64,000 bases of DNA from Jacaranda mimosifolia (lineage: Eukaryota > Streptophyta > Magnoliopsida > Lamiales > Bignoniaceae): the NCBI GenBank assembly GCA_018894105.1, contig CM032129.1, positions 27,421,468 through 27,485,467 of the forward strand, in the 5' to 3' direction. The translations under genes and the position numbers were made by a program. Positions 45,814 to 57,749 of the stretch are shown in pieces. Every line of letters starts with the position of its first letter. Position 1 is the first letter of the stretch. Below the pieces are notes generated by a model. It did not search any database. It was not told the DNA's origin and worked only from the letters and a program-made list of their open reading frames with translations.

Positions 45814-46487
45814 TGTTAAGTGTACATTAAAATTTAAGTCGTAAATGGCGAGAAACGGTGAAAACGGCAAAGAAACAATGTGAAATCGAGCAAGACGGCG
45901 TCAAGATGGCCTGATGAGGCAAGCCCGAGTGCACATTGGCAGAACACTGTGCGATGAGGCACACAATGCAGCACCCAGGTGCAAATTTTGGGCAAAAGAA
46001 GTTGCAACTTACTCTAGGGCGCAAGCGGGCCGCGCCTTGGTGCAAGCCTTATTAAAATCGCGCACTAGGGAGCAAGATTTGTGCGCCTTGGTGGAGCAAT
46101 CTACCCAAACTGGGCAATTGTGCACTGAGGTGCAAATTTTGTGCACCCGGCACAGTGCGCAAGGCCTATGGCCCGTTTTGCAATGTGTTTGGGTTTTTAA
46201 ACCCCATTTTCTTAAAGGTTGATAAGAGTGAACCCTATCAAAAGTGATTCTAGACTGTTTTAGAGAATTATCTTTAGAATGGAGGTTAGAACGAGGGTGT
46301 CGGGTATTCTCGTGAGATTTGTAGGACTTGAGTTTGTGCTTGACACTTGATTTGAAATTAATAAATTCATCTATTTGTTGGGTGGATTAGGCATATTATC
46401 GAACCATGTTAAATCTTGTGTATTTTTCATTGAATTACTTTGTTTGTATTTCTCAATTTTATTATTTGATCTTTTTGGGTTACAACA
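45814..46487 (+). repeat. 3' LTR of the Tork-like copia element (674 bp)
   Basis: Begins TGTTAAGTGTACATTAAAAT and ends TTTTGGGTTACAACA; aligned to the 5' LTR with substitutions and indels in the GC-rich part (45900-46170). A purine-rich tract (GGGGGAAGACAAAGATGATG, about 45763-45782) lies some 30 bp upstream and GATGGAGAA directly upstream. Confidence 0.9.
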
Positions 46488-46504
46488 TAGGTAATTTTAT
46501 TTAA

Positions 46505-48040
46505 GGATGAATTACATCCAAACCTCCTGAAGTTTGGTCTAATTAAAAAAAAACCCTCATTTTCCTACAAATTGCATTTACCCCCTTGAACTTTGAAACT
46601 AAAATGTAATGTTGACGAAAAGTGTGAAATGACCAAGATGCCATTCTGTAAAAAATTGAAAAAATAAAAAATAAAAATAAAATTAAAAAAATTGGTAGAA
46701 ATATCAAAAGACAGAAATACCTTTGGATCTATTTGTAATGTTTTTTGAATTTATGAGAGTTTATTTGATATATTTTTATCACCTTCAATTTTTTAAAAAT
46801 TTAAATTTATAACCTTAGAAAATATATTTATATTAATTTTGAGTTACATATTTAATAATGATAAAACAGTAAACTATATAAAATAGTTTATTAAATTTTA
46901 GCAATAAATAAACAAAATAAGTAAAAATAAAAATTTAAATATATTATCTATACAACATAATTTTAAGACTGAATTACTTTAATAATTTAATTAAATTCAT
47001 TTACTATAAAAATAAAAATTTAAATCATTATCTTACTCTAATATAATGGTACATATATATATACACACACACAAATACATATATATGTTAGTATACAATA
47101 AATACATATATGTATACACCACCCCCCAACCCTCATCCCTACCCCTACTACCATCCAGGGATGCTATCATTCCGTGGCCAAGTCAAGCGGCCAGATGTAG
47201 CCATGGCCGATCGCTCATTGCCATGTTCAAGGGCCAGCGGCTAACTGCTGGTCTGTCCAGGCCAGCTGGGCGACCAATAGCTATGGAGGTTGGATTTTTT
47301 CTTTTTATTCTTTAACAAAATTTAAAGAATAAATTCTTTAAAATCAAATAATAAATTTTAAAGGATAAATTTCAATTTTACTAATCCTTGTTGTTTTTAT
47401 TTTTTATATTTTAATTAATAAACATATTTAATTAATTATTTTAAATATTTGTTATTTAATATTATTAAGTATGTAATTTAAATGATAGTTATATGTTTTA
47501 GTCCTAAAAGAATATTAATTACAAATAATTTTAAAGATAAATTTTAATAAATTCTTTACTTATCCTTCTTTTAAACTTTTGTATTTATTTATTTTTAATC
47601 AAAAAATATATTTAATTAATTATTTTAAATATTTGTTATTTTTTTGAGAGAGAAATATTTGTTATTTAATATTATCAAGTATGTAATTTAAAATGCTAAT
47701 TAATAAGTATGTTTTAGTCCTAAAAGAATATTAATTACAAATAAACCCCTTAAAAATTTTGAAATCTTATAATACCACCCCTGAAGGTATTTTCGTCTTA
47801 TAATACCACCCCTGAAGGTATTTTCGTCTATGAAAAAAGGTTAAACTTGGTAAAAAATAAGGTTAGATATAATAAGAGCATTTTTAGAATTTCACCTATA
47901 TTTTTAATGGTGACTAACGGCAGGAGTTACATAATGGACGGCAACAAACGTTAGAGGAGTAAATGTAATATTTTCAAAACAACAAATTTTTCTTTTTTGT
48001 AATTAAGCCAAATATTAGGGGTCTGAATGTAATTTAATCC
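46505..48040. mobile_element. third MULE-like non-autonomous element, with GC-rich core
   Basis: The left end GGATGAATTACATCCAAACC is mirrored by the right end, on the minus strand GGATTAAATTACATTCAGAC. Similarity continues about 90 bp (TTGGTCTAATTA / TTGGCTTAATTA). The flanks TTTATTTAA (46496-46504) and ATTATTTAA (48041-48049) match at 8 of 9, a Mutator-size duplication. The layout copies that of 27047-28933: TIR, AT-rich arm, (TA)n/(CA)n, GC-rich core with GCCATGGCC words (47119-47296), AT-rich right arm. The TIR sequences differ, so it is a related subfamily. No transposase. Confidence 0.78.
47463..47826 (+). repeat. internal direct repeats of the third MULE
   Basis: TTAGTCCTAAAAGAATATTA with its neighbourhood (ATTTGTTATTTAATATTAT ... 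ATTACAAATAA) occurs near 47450-47525 and again near 47660-47745. A perfect 31-bp tandem duplication follows (47765-47795 and 47796-47826, TCTTATAATACCACCCCTGA...). Confidence 0.8.
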
Positions 48041-48049
48041 ATTATTTAA

Positions 48050-49056
48050 TTATATATTTTACTCATATACTTTCTTTTAGTAACATTATAAAAAATATTA
48101 AATTATTATAAAAATAACAAATAATAAGTAATAAAAATAAGAATAATTATGCGCCTCTCAATTTTTGTAATAAAAAAGTAAAAGCATTATGACTCGGTCT
48201 AGCCTCATGAAATATATATATATATATATATAATTTAAAGTATTTGTCATATCCACATCTCTTCGAATGCTTAAAAATATGTACAAAATTAATAAATGAA
48301 GAGTCATATATTCTATCAACAACTTATCCAATTAAACTTCTAAAAAAGTAAAATAAAGGAGTTCCACCCTTATTAAAACAAATAAGCACTCTAATTAGAA
48401 GATATTTTAGAATTTTTATAACAATATTTTATCAAAAAGTTGAGAAAAGCTTGCTAAATTATAATTATAGATAGAGTAATCTCAATTGCATTTATACTTC
48501 TTTGCATAGACTTATATAATATAGTTGATAAATATAAAATGAATTTATTTATTGATGTAATTTGAATAAAATTAAAGGAGATACTAAAACTACGTAATTA
48601 TAGACTTGCCCCACAAAATTTTCTTACAGTAATGTATAAAAATATTTCATTAGTGAATATTTTTATTTTAATAATTTTTTAAAAATGGTAATTTGGTCAT
48701 TTAAAAACTTCCATTATGTTCCTATCTGTCATTGCTAATTACCAATCATAAGAATGGAATCAAACAAAGAATAATGATTTCATTCATTTTTTATTCATTG
48801 TACATACCGAGTATATGATTAGTTATACTAGCAACATTCCTTTCTCATATTCATTCCATTTCTAAAATCATTCCATTTCCACCTAATTCTATTCTTGCAT
48901 ACTAATCACTGGCTAAGTGGTCAACTATTTTTATATTTTTAGCCAACATTTAAAAAGTTGAAAGTTGAAGATCTTTCAATTACCTTATAAAAATCATGTG
49001 GCTAATTAAATTTCCATAATTGGAGGAAATTATAGGAACAATAAGTGATTTAAGTG

Positions 49057-49087
<31 letters not shown>

Positions 49088-49508
49088 ACACAAAAAGGGC
49101 ATATTTAGTTAACGAGAGTAGGGTTCGTTTGATACTTTTAAGATTAATTTAATTTAAAGTATGAATTAGAGTCTAAAATTACAAAAACATAATCAAGTTG
49201 TTACTATCAACGTAAACAAATACTTTTTGATGAAGTTGGAGAATAAGCAAATTGCTCAAATTTATATTTATAGTAGAGCAAAATTTGATAAATAATTTAC
49301 TGTAGGTGGATTTCAATTTGAAATATTCATTCTGTTCAAATTAGTACCGTTCAATTCAACTGAGCAGATATAATTAGAATTAAAGAATATCGATCATAAA
49401 ATATTTGAACATTCTAATTAAATGTATATTAAAGACAATTGCTTTTTCTTCTTTAGGTTATTAAGTTGAGTATGCCTAACGTTTTGGTGGGATGTTTTCA
49501 TCTAAACT
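48050..49508. other. AT-rich intergenic DNA
   Basis: No gene is seen. A (TA)n tract lies near 48207-48231. A C15 run followed by (CA)n lies at 49056-49092. 48720-48900 has repeated CATTCCATTTC/GAATGGAATC words in both orientations, perhaps an unbounded MITE. Confidence 0.4.
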
Positions 49509-49516
49509 CAACTAAT

Positions 49517-50275
49517 CAGGGGTGACTATATCTTTAGTCAAAAAAGGTGACTGCCTTAAGCCTTCAAATCTTGAAGGCCTCCTATATGTATTTTCTTTTA
49601 TATTTTAGGCCTCAAAAATAAAAAATAAGATCTATATTTTTGCTTTACATTAACGGTCTAAAAAGATTAGGATATATGTTTTCTTTTTCAAACAATTTAG
49701 GCATAAAAAAATTATAAGACCTTTAATTTGGAGGCCTTATTAGTTAAACTTATAGTAAAATAATTAATTAAAAATATACATTTAAATTTAATTACTTTTG
49801 ATTCTCTTAAATCTCCGCTCTTCTTTTAATTCTTATTCTTTTACTTATCAAAACCCTATCTTACTCATTCTTTTTCAATACTAATCACTAAATAATATTA
49901 GCATTAATTCTCTTTTAGTATAAATGAAGGTTTTATTTCTTAAATTTAATTTTCTTCTTACGAAATAAGTTTTTCAAAATTGAAACTAATAAAATCTATC
50001 AAAGTCTCAAGAAAGACAAAATGGGTTAGTTATGCTATCCATTGAAAAAAAATGTTAGATGAAATTAATTATACAAATATAATTAATAGTTTTGTATCTC
50101 AAAAATTAGAGGATAAAATTTAAATAATAATATTTTATAAAAGAAGTTTTTTTCTATAAAATACGAAATGATTACTAAAAAGACGTGTGTTAAACAAAAT
50201 TAATCTTTTATTATATATGAAAGGTTTCATTTTTATGTTTTGTCTTATGCCTCCAATTTTATTGAGACGACCTTG
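49517..50275. mobile_element. hAT-type non-autonomous element, 759 bp, perfect 8-bp TSD
   Basis: Starts CAGGGGTGAC and ends GACGACCTTG (minus strand CAAGGTCGTC), an imperfect CA(G/A)GG terminal inverted repeat of hAT type. It is flanked by CAACTAAT at 49509-49516 and 50276-50283, identical. Subterminal GCCTTAAGCCTTC and CTTATGCCTCC phrases are typical of this plant hAT group. No transposase. Confidence 0.82.
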
Positions 50276-50554
50276 CAACTAATAATACTCATAAAAATAA
50301 AATCTCCAAATTATCCATACCTTGTCAATAGGACATCATTTGATTTTTAAAATTTAAGTATGAAACTAAGTAATATATAAATTTAATAACTAAATAAAAT
50401 TTAAATTGATGGATAATCATCAATAGAACAAGTTATGTAGATATAAAATTTTAATATATTTAAATGTAACAAAAATAAATTTAATTATTGTTGTGGATTG
50501 CAAAATAAAGTTTAATTAAAACATTAAAATGTGTGTCAAATGATATTTACTTGA

Positions 50555-51007
50555 CACTACAAGAAAAAGAAAAATTAGTGGCAAAAGAGTAAGTGACAAT
50601 AGAAAAGTTGTCACTAATTATATATATTAAGTGACAAAAGATGTAGTTTTGTCACTTTAATGATTCTTACAAACTAAATAGTGACAAAAATAGTATTTAA
50701 GTTGTCACCATAGAAAATTAGTGACACACCTATGGTGACAATGAAAATCTTGTTATAAATTATAGTGATAATTTTTATTGTCACTAGGTTGTCACTATAG
50801 AGGTGTCACTTATTGTTAATTGTGACAACTTAAAACATCAATTTTTGTCGTTATTGAGTCATATTGTGACAAGGTAAAAGTTATTGTCACTTGAAAATTA
50901 TTATTAATGACAAAACAAAAGTTATTGTCACTTATTACATATTATTAGTAACAACTTTTACATTGTCACTTATTATTTTGTCACTAATATTATATTTTTT
51001 TGTAGTG
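50555..51007. mobile_element. CACTA (En/Spm) mini-element, 453 bp
   Basis: The left end CACTACAAGAAAAAGAAAAA and the right end TTTTTTTGTAGTG give the CACTACAA TIR. TGA flanks both sides (50552-50554 and 51008-51010), the 3-bp CACTA duplication. The whole interior is packed with AGTGACAA / TTGTCACT words in both orientations, the kind of subterminal repeat bound by CACTA transposition proteins. No coding sequence. Confidence 0.9.
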
Positions 51008-51010
51008 TGA

Positions 51011-54000
51011 ATAAACTCAACATTTTTATTTTATTTTATTTTATGTTAATTTGGTTAGCAAAATTTAAAAATATGATCAATTATGAAACCGTAAAGTTAT
51101 TAGTGCCTCATTTTGAAGTGGTAATACATAAACAATAATATATTTTTTGAGTTTTTGGAACAACGAACCTATTTAAAAAATATATATTACAGATATTATT
51201 ATTCTTCAAAATACGTAATGTGATAGCTAGAATTGGCTAATAAATTATTTAAAAAATTTATGAAATATACATATGATGTTGCATGGAGTTGGACTCGAGG
51301 TCTTTCCGGTAAATTGATAAATGATGGTTTTCTACTCCTGAAAACACTCATGTGTGAGACAGTGCTTGGGTTCTTAAAAATGAGTAATTAGATGCATTTT
51401 TTACTGTAAAATTTAATTTATATATTAATTAAGTCTTTGGTGATTTTGATCCCATCAAAATTATAAACCTATTTTAAGTGGCTTAATTAAGTGAACTTAA
51501 TAACTATTTATAATTAAGTATATTGATATTTAACTAAAATTTACTTTTATATCCTTAAATCTTAATTAATACATTAAAATAATATTTATTTAATTATTTA
51601 ATTTAATTTATCATTTCATCTCATATTAATTTAATTATTAATTTTATCCATTAGTGGCCGTCGCACGCGATCCCGCGCGCATAAATACCATTTAAATGAA
51701 ACATTTTTTTTTTTTGAGAAATTTTCATTCAATATAATAAAAGTTAACTGATAAATTACACAATATAAATTTTTTAGTCATTATAATGCAATTAAAATAT
51801 TACATAATATTCTATAGTAAAGACACTATTAAATTAAAAAGTAAATATATAACAAAATAAATATAACCAAGTAATTTTTCCAATCATAAAAAAATTATAT
51901 TATCCAACTAAAAGAACAATTGCAAATGCAAATACAATAAGTTATCAATCCATTTTTTGTTAATCGAACTAATAATACATAAAACATTAGTTATTTTGCC
52001 CAAAATGTCAACAATGCATACAATCCCAATATAAATCCGTGAAAAAAAAAAATTATGTTCACAAACCAAATAAAAGATATCGAAAATTGATTCTCTATTA
52101 GTTTATAATTACCTAAATAAAAAGCCCATTTAATAAGTTCTCTGCATATACTCCTTTGAACCTAGCAAAAGCCTACAATTCCAACAAAATTCCAAGTAAA
52201 TCAATTATTATTCAATTTTATAAAATTTCAAATAAATTAATTCTAATATAATCTCAAGAAAATATTATAACACATATTAATCGAATTCTTAAATATTTAA
52301 AGCATTTGGAATCTCCAACAAGCACAAAAAATATAGCGTTTGATCAAGAAAGGAATTATATCTATCTCCAAATATCCATAAAATTTGGAATATACCCCAA
52401 GCAAAGCGTTCACTTTCTCTTTTTCTTTCTTCCACCAAGAAATTTCCACTTGCTCTCAACTCTCGACATTGTGTGTTTGTGAGTGAGATAGATTATGGAG
52501 ATATGATATTGGAATCTGAAGAAAGCATTTCTTGACCGGGGCCACTCTTGACTTGTCACCATTGTTTATTAATATAGAATGAGTTATGAATAGTGAGAAT
52601 TAATGAGAAAGAAGTTATAGATATTATATATAGAGAAAAAATTAGTGGGAAAGGAATTAGGATTAATGGGGAGAGTTACATGTCAGTTACGAATAAAATT
52701 TAAAAAATACGTAGATTTGTTTCTATTTTATAGCAATATTACTAGTACATAATAATTTAGTATAGCTAAATGTAAAATTATCGTTTGTGAGAGTAAAAAT
52801 CCTCTGGGAATGTTTTTGTGTGATTTTATTGTGTGCTTATTATGTGTTTTGAGAGAATAAATTATTGAAAAATATGAAAGTTGTCATTTGGTATGTTTGT
52901 TTATGTTTTGGGGAGACATTTTTTTTACTATAGTAGCTAAATCAATGTTTTTTGTTGGGCTTTTGGGTGAAAATGGAATTGAGTGATTTTTTAATTTTAG
53001 AATAATAATAAAACATATATGATGTATATATATAATATATGTATGTATATATTAGAAATTGTGTATTTTGGAGAAAAAATGAGGATATATTTAGTTATAT
53101 TTTTCCAAAATGTTTCCCCAAAACAATGGGTTCGTTTGTTTACAAACTTCCAATTTATTTTTTAACCCTCAAAACTTAAACAAACAAATACTATACCTTC
53201 TCCTATCTCACTCCCAAAATACAAAATTTTATCCCAAAATATCCCTACTATTCACACTGTAAACACATTCTCCAAAGTTTCAATCAATTATTTCATCATT
53301 ACAAATATATACATATACTACCACTCATACAATCTATATATACACATATATAAATAATTTTAAAATACTCATTTCACCCCACAAACCCAACAAAAAGTTA
53401 TTGATGTGATATTTTGTCTTCCAAAACACAAACAAACAAATAATTTTCTCCCAATTTATTTTTTACCTACTTTCCAAAATACAAATAAACAGCAATCACA
53501 TTATCCAACCCCATTTCCCAAAACTCATTCTCCCAAATTTTTTTGAAAAAATATCCCAATTCACAATTAAACAAAGCCAATATTGTTATGAGGAAACATA
53601 ACCAACCATTCATTCTCTTTTTTAAATAATAGAGATAAGATTGGACATAAGGGCAGTAAGTCGTTTTGTCGTTTTGTTTGGGCATTGCACGTGGGCAGCG
53701 TGTAGGGCCATCAGGCCGGGGCGAAGACCATCTCACTTCCCTAGACTTCACAGCATCACGTGAAGACGACCAAACGACAGGCGACCTCATCGGACGCTTC
53801 AATATTGTGTGACAAAACCACCGGTTAAGAATCATCTTTCTATTTTGTAGGCAATTGCAATTCCAAGTTTATGATGTCCTGCGCGGACATTCTGTACGGC
53901 GTTGAATGATCTGTCATCATGATACAGATAGAACTTAGGCAGATATAATATTTTATAATGTTTTATAGGAATATCCAAAATTAAAAAAAAAAGAAAAGAA

Positions 54001-54067
54001 AAAACATCGAATACAAAAATGGAACTATCAGGGTCTGATTAAATAGTATAGTATCCCAAAATATGGA
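51011..54067. other. AT-rich intergenic DNA with possible MITE
   Basis: No gene is recognised. A CpG-dense short patch (GCCGTCGCACGCGATCCCGC) sits at 51658-51677 in AT-rich surroundings. 53127-53577 may be a MITE (GGGTTCGTTTGTTTA left, AATTAAACAAAGCCAA right) without a convincing target duplication. 53640-53830 is of ordinary GC content with two CACGTG motifs but no recognisable gene. Confidence 0.35.
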
Positions 54068-54072
54068 AATAT

Positions 54073-55824
54073 TGTAACACCCGATCCATGGGTATAAAAT
54101 TTTTGTTAGATTTCAAAATTGACAAATTAAATTAGAACATTAAAATTTTAAAATAATAATAGTAACAACAAACTCAAAATGGGTCTTAGTAAATCGTATT
54201 TAAATTATTTGGGACCTTAGTATGGTGTTGACAAATTATAGGGACAAAAAATTAATAAAATGAGGACTTAATTGCATATAATAAAAATTGAGTAGTGGCC
54301 CTTGAGAGAGAAAATGAAAGTTGGAGGAGTCAATTGAAAAATCAAGGAGCAAATGTGAGGCATTCAAAAGCTGGAGGGTCAAAGTGTAAGTGTTGGGAAA
54401 GGTTTTGGACCGAATTGCAAACAATGGAAAAGTCTTGGGGCCAAATTGAAATTTTAAAAAACCTAATTGTATAAAAAGACCCCCACACTTTGTCTAATCC
54501 TCACTTAGCAGCCCAGCATCACCTCATCTACACCACCTCACATCGAGGGGAACATATTGATACAAATAACTCACCAAACCTCATCGTGGATTGCCGAGAA
54601 ATTGGAGCTCGATAGCCGCGGGTTTTGGAGACGGAGGTTTGATGACGACGAGCAACGGAGAGGGGAAACTAACTCATGGGTTTTGACGGGTTCATCGAAA
54701 GGAGCACATTGATAGCTTCAATTCGTGATTGGACCATTTAGGGAAGAGAATTGAAGGTGGCGGCAAGCGGCGGTGCTGTGGCGATTTGGTCAAAATTGAC
54801 TGGCAAAATAGTATCAAAATGTCTAATTAATTAAGGGGTTTGCTCTAGTGCAGCAAGGCACATCGTCTAGTTGTGGTAGAACCCAGATTCGGCGGCGGTA
54901 GCCAAAGGCTCTCCGACAACTTTGGGCTAGAAGCTTGGAAATTGTATTCTTAGAGCATGCAAACTAATTTTGTGCAGCAAATTGATTCCGAACTCAGTTT
55001 AATTGGGTAAAAATTCAGTTTCATGAGTTGAATTATTTCCTAATTCAATTCAATGGAATGGTAGACTAATTGAAATTGATTGTTATTGTAAACTTGAATT
55101 GAACAAACTAAACTAGTCGGTCATGGACTGAAGTTGTTCGTTAAAATTTTAATTATAAGGCCATGCGTTGACCTGAAATTGAATAAAAGACTAATTAATA
55201 ATAATTTAGCCCAAATCAATATGTTAGGATGTCTAAATTGTGAAATAAGAATAAAAATTGACTACCACATAGGAATATACCAAATCTATGAGTATGAGCT
55301 AAATTATTAGTTATGGATTAAGAATATTAATTTAAGTAGTAATAATGAAATTGAAATATGGGCCCTTAATTGAAAAAAATATGTAATTGATATTGTTTGA
55401 CTAAATTGGCGTATTTAGGAAGTCAAAGTTATAAATTGAAATAAGAATTGATTATTATAGTTAAGTGCACTAAATTGGAGAAAATAGACTCGAACCTCAA
55501 AAATATGATAGAACTTTTGATCACCTAAACAAGCTCGTTATCGAGCAAACCTAATATATAGATTTAGGTGGTTGGAAAGAAGAAAACTATTATGTCTGAA
55601 TACCTCAATGTGGATATTAAAATAGGATGAAAACTAATAAAGAAAGAAATGAATGAATATAACTAAAATGTTCAAACACTGTAGTTATTGTTAGTAAATG
55701 CTATTCGGTAGTGTCGATACTTATATCCATTTGATTGAAAATAGATGACGAGGATCCAAGCATCCGTGATCAATAGAGGACCTCTAGTGTAGGCATTGAG
55801 ACTAAGGTAAGGTTTATACTCAAA

Positions 55825-55855
<31 letters not shown>

Positions 55856-56974
55856 TATTATGAGGCTTCTTTGCTGAGGAAAGAACTTGTGTATATTGAT
55901 AAGATATTGCTTTTTGTTCCTTTATGTATGCTCGAACTTGATATATTGGTCGTATCGTTTCATATATGATACACTTTTTTGTGACTCCTTCATTGAACTT
56001 GATAAATTAATTTAATATCTCAAACTATTATGATATAATTTAACTAATGTGTCATCGAATCCATTGCCACATTTTATGATGTTGACTGCGAGTCTTGATA
56101 TATAACTAGCTATTATTGATTTCTATTGAGTCCGTCTTAGTATCTAGGTACTATTGGATTATATTGGTTGTGGAGGCCATTTTGCCGGCCTATAGTCCTT
56201 TGGTTGTGGAGACCATTCTACCAGCCCGTAGTCTTTCGATTGTGGAGGCCGTCTCTATCGGCCCGTATTTAACTTATGTCAATTGTGAAGGTTGCTCTTA
56301 CCAGTTCGTAAGTAGTTTTCATTTTATTTCGATCCATGTGGTGATTGTGACACAGACTGTTATTGAGGTTTTATTAAATCATCTAATCTTTATATGTTCT
56401 CAATCACTCATATTCGAAATCAATGTTATATATGCATGTGTATTGTAATACAATCACTCTAATTTTATAACGCATGCTGATGTTTGCCTCATTCAATCAT
56501 TTGGACTCACCATTTTCGTATTGTTCTTTCTATTTTTTGTCCCAAATGGAAGGAATAGAGGACACCCTGAGCTTGAGGTCACATTGTGCATAGTGTAAAT
56601 AGTATCATCAAGGTATCTAAGTCAGCAAGGATGTGATATATTATGTTTGTAATGTAAAGGAAGCATTTGTCATTAGGTTAGTATTTTTTTCTACCTTAAT
56701 GTAATAGGTTAGAGTTTCTGGCGAATGATGTTGGAATATGGACTAAATCATGAGCCTTTGGCGATTGTGATTTGTTATGGAAACTCAGGTTCATTTTACT
56801 ATTTTTAGCATGACTAGTTAATGAAATATTCCAAGCAGTGGATCCCGATCCTGGTTATCATTTAGGTTGTTATGGAAGTGTTTAAATTGAAAATTTTGGA
56901 GGTACATATTTTGTTTGCTGAAATTTTTCAAAAATTCGATCAGAGTAGCAACATCTGTTGAACGGGGTGCTACA
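54073..56974 (+). mobile_element. solo LTR, about 2.9 kb, TGTAACACCC type (Tekay/Del-like gypsy)
   Basis: Ends TGTAACACCCGATCC and GAACGGGGTGCTACA, flanked by perfect AATAT duplications (54068-54072 and 56975-56979). TATAAAAAGACCCCC at about 54471 is a likely TATA box on the plus strand. No internal domain, PBS partner or second LTR is seen. A (TA)n run lies near 55831-55858 and a short tandem repeat 'GTTGTGGAGGCCATT...' (three units of about 37 bp) at 56167-56270. Same family type as 31313-34426. Confidence 0.82.
56167..56275 (+). repeat. about 37-bp tandem repeat within the solo LTR
   Basis: GTTGTGGAGGCCATTTTGCC, GTTGTGGAGACCATTCTACC and ATTGTGGAGGCCGTCTCTAT, each followed by GGCC/AGCCC and TAGT words, are spaced about 35-38 bp. 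A weaker fourth unit (AATTGTGAAGGTTGC) follows. Confidence 0.7.
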
Positions 56975-56979
56975 AATAT

Positions 56980-57380
56980 TTTGGAAGGGTTTTTATTAGT
57001 GCAAGGATTTGATTAATTAGTGTCAATTTCATTGTAAAAATATAACTTTTACTGTATCAATTCAATGGAAAATAAAATTTTGGAGCACCAATAGCAAAGC
57101 AAAAGAAAGATTTTATTTGCTTAACTAATAATCTCTGTCAAGTCTCAAAGTCAACAACCCTTTTATTTACATGTTTTTCTCTTGTTTATACAAACAAAAT
57201 CCTGAATCTCCAACTAAGAGTGATACAACCCATGATGTAACGTTGACCATAACTATCTATTAACTAGCTAGCCTAACAATGGGTCTTTGATGGAAACTAC
57301 AACATATGTTCTCCCCTTTAAGCGGTCCCTAGTACGGTAGAATTAGTTGCTTCCAGGTCGGCCGATTGTATTTGGCTCGG
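56980..57380. other. intergenic DNA
   Basis: Nothing recognised between the solo LTR and the next MITE. Confidence 0.4.
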
Positions 57381-57383
57381 TTA

Positions 57384-57746
57384 GGGGTCGGTTGGATTTG
57401 TTTTTTGGAGGCATTTTCATTTTCTGGTGAAAAGGAATAATGAAAAGTTAATTTGTAAATGTATTTTTGAAAATGAAATGTGGTTTGGAGGTTTTGTTTA
57501 AAATGTAATGAATATGTAGGGTTAAAAATAAATTGTATTTTGAAAATATAGTGTTTTGTATTAAAAGTCGTGCAAATGCGAGTAAAAAAAATGAAAAGTG
57601 AAAATGAAGAGAGAGTGTAATAGTATGTTTAGGAAAATATGTTGAAAATGAAAATTTCTGTGAAAAAAGGGAGAAATTGATAGCTTTCTGTTTTCATTTT
57701 TAGGAGAAAATGAAAACGGGCTTTGAAAACAAAACCAAATAGGCAC
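57384..57746. mobile_element. Harbinger-type MITE, 363 bp
   Basis: The left end GGGGTCGGTTGGATTTGTTT and the right end, on the minus strand GTGCCTATTTGGTTTTGTTT, are imperfect inverted repeats flanked by TTA (57381-57383 and 57747-57749). The interior is filled with GAAAATGAAA words, like 38782-39157. Confidence 0.78.
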
Positions 57747-57749
57747 TTA

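Larger units (their letters stand above)
40824..46487 (+). mobile_element. complete Ty1/copia retrotransposon (Tork-like), non-functional
   Basis: LTRs are at 40824-41428 and 45814-46487, both TGTTAAGTGT...GGGTTACAACA. The flanks TATGT (40819-40823) and TAGGT (46488-46492) form a target duplication with one mismatch. A primer-binding site TGGTATTAGAGCC lies at 41432-41444. The order gag, protease, integrase, RT, RNase H is copia. Wording of the integrase/RT blocks (DLWGPSQ, FIDDFS, NRSPSTSLDCKT) fits the Tork/TNT group. Many TAG/TGA codons and frameshifts show it is dead. Confidence 0.93.

Noticed and set aside
53127..53577. hAT-like MITE
   Set aside because: Terminal similarity is short and no matching target duplication was found, so it is mentioned only in the gap note.
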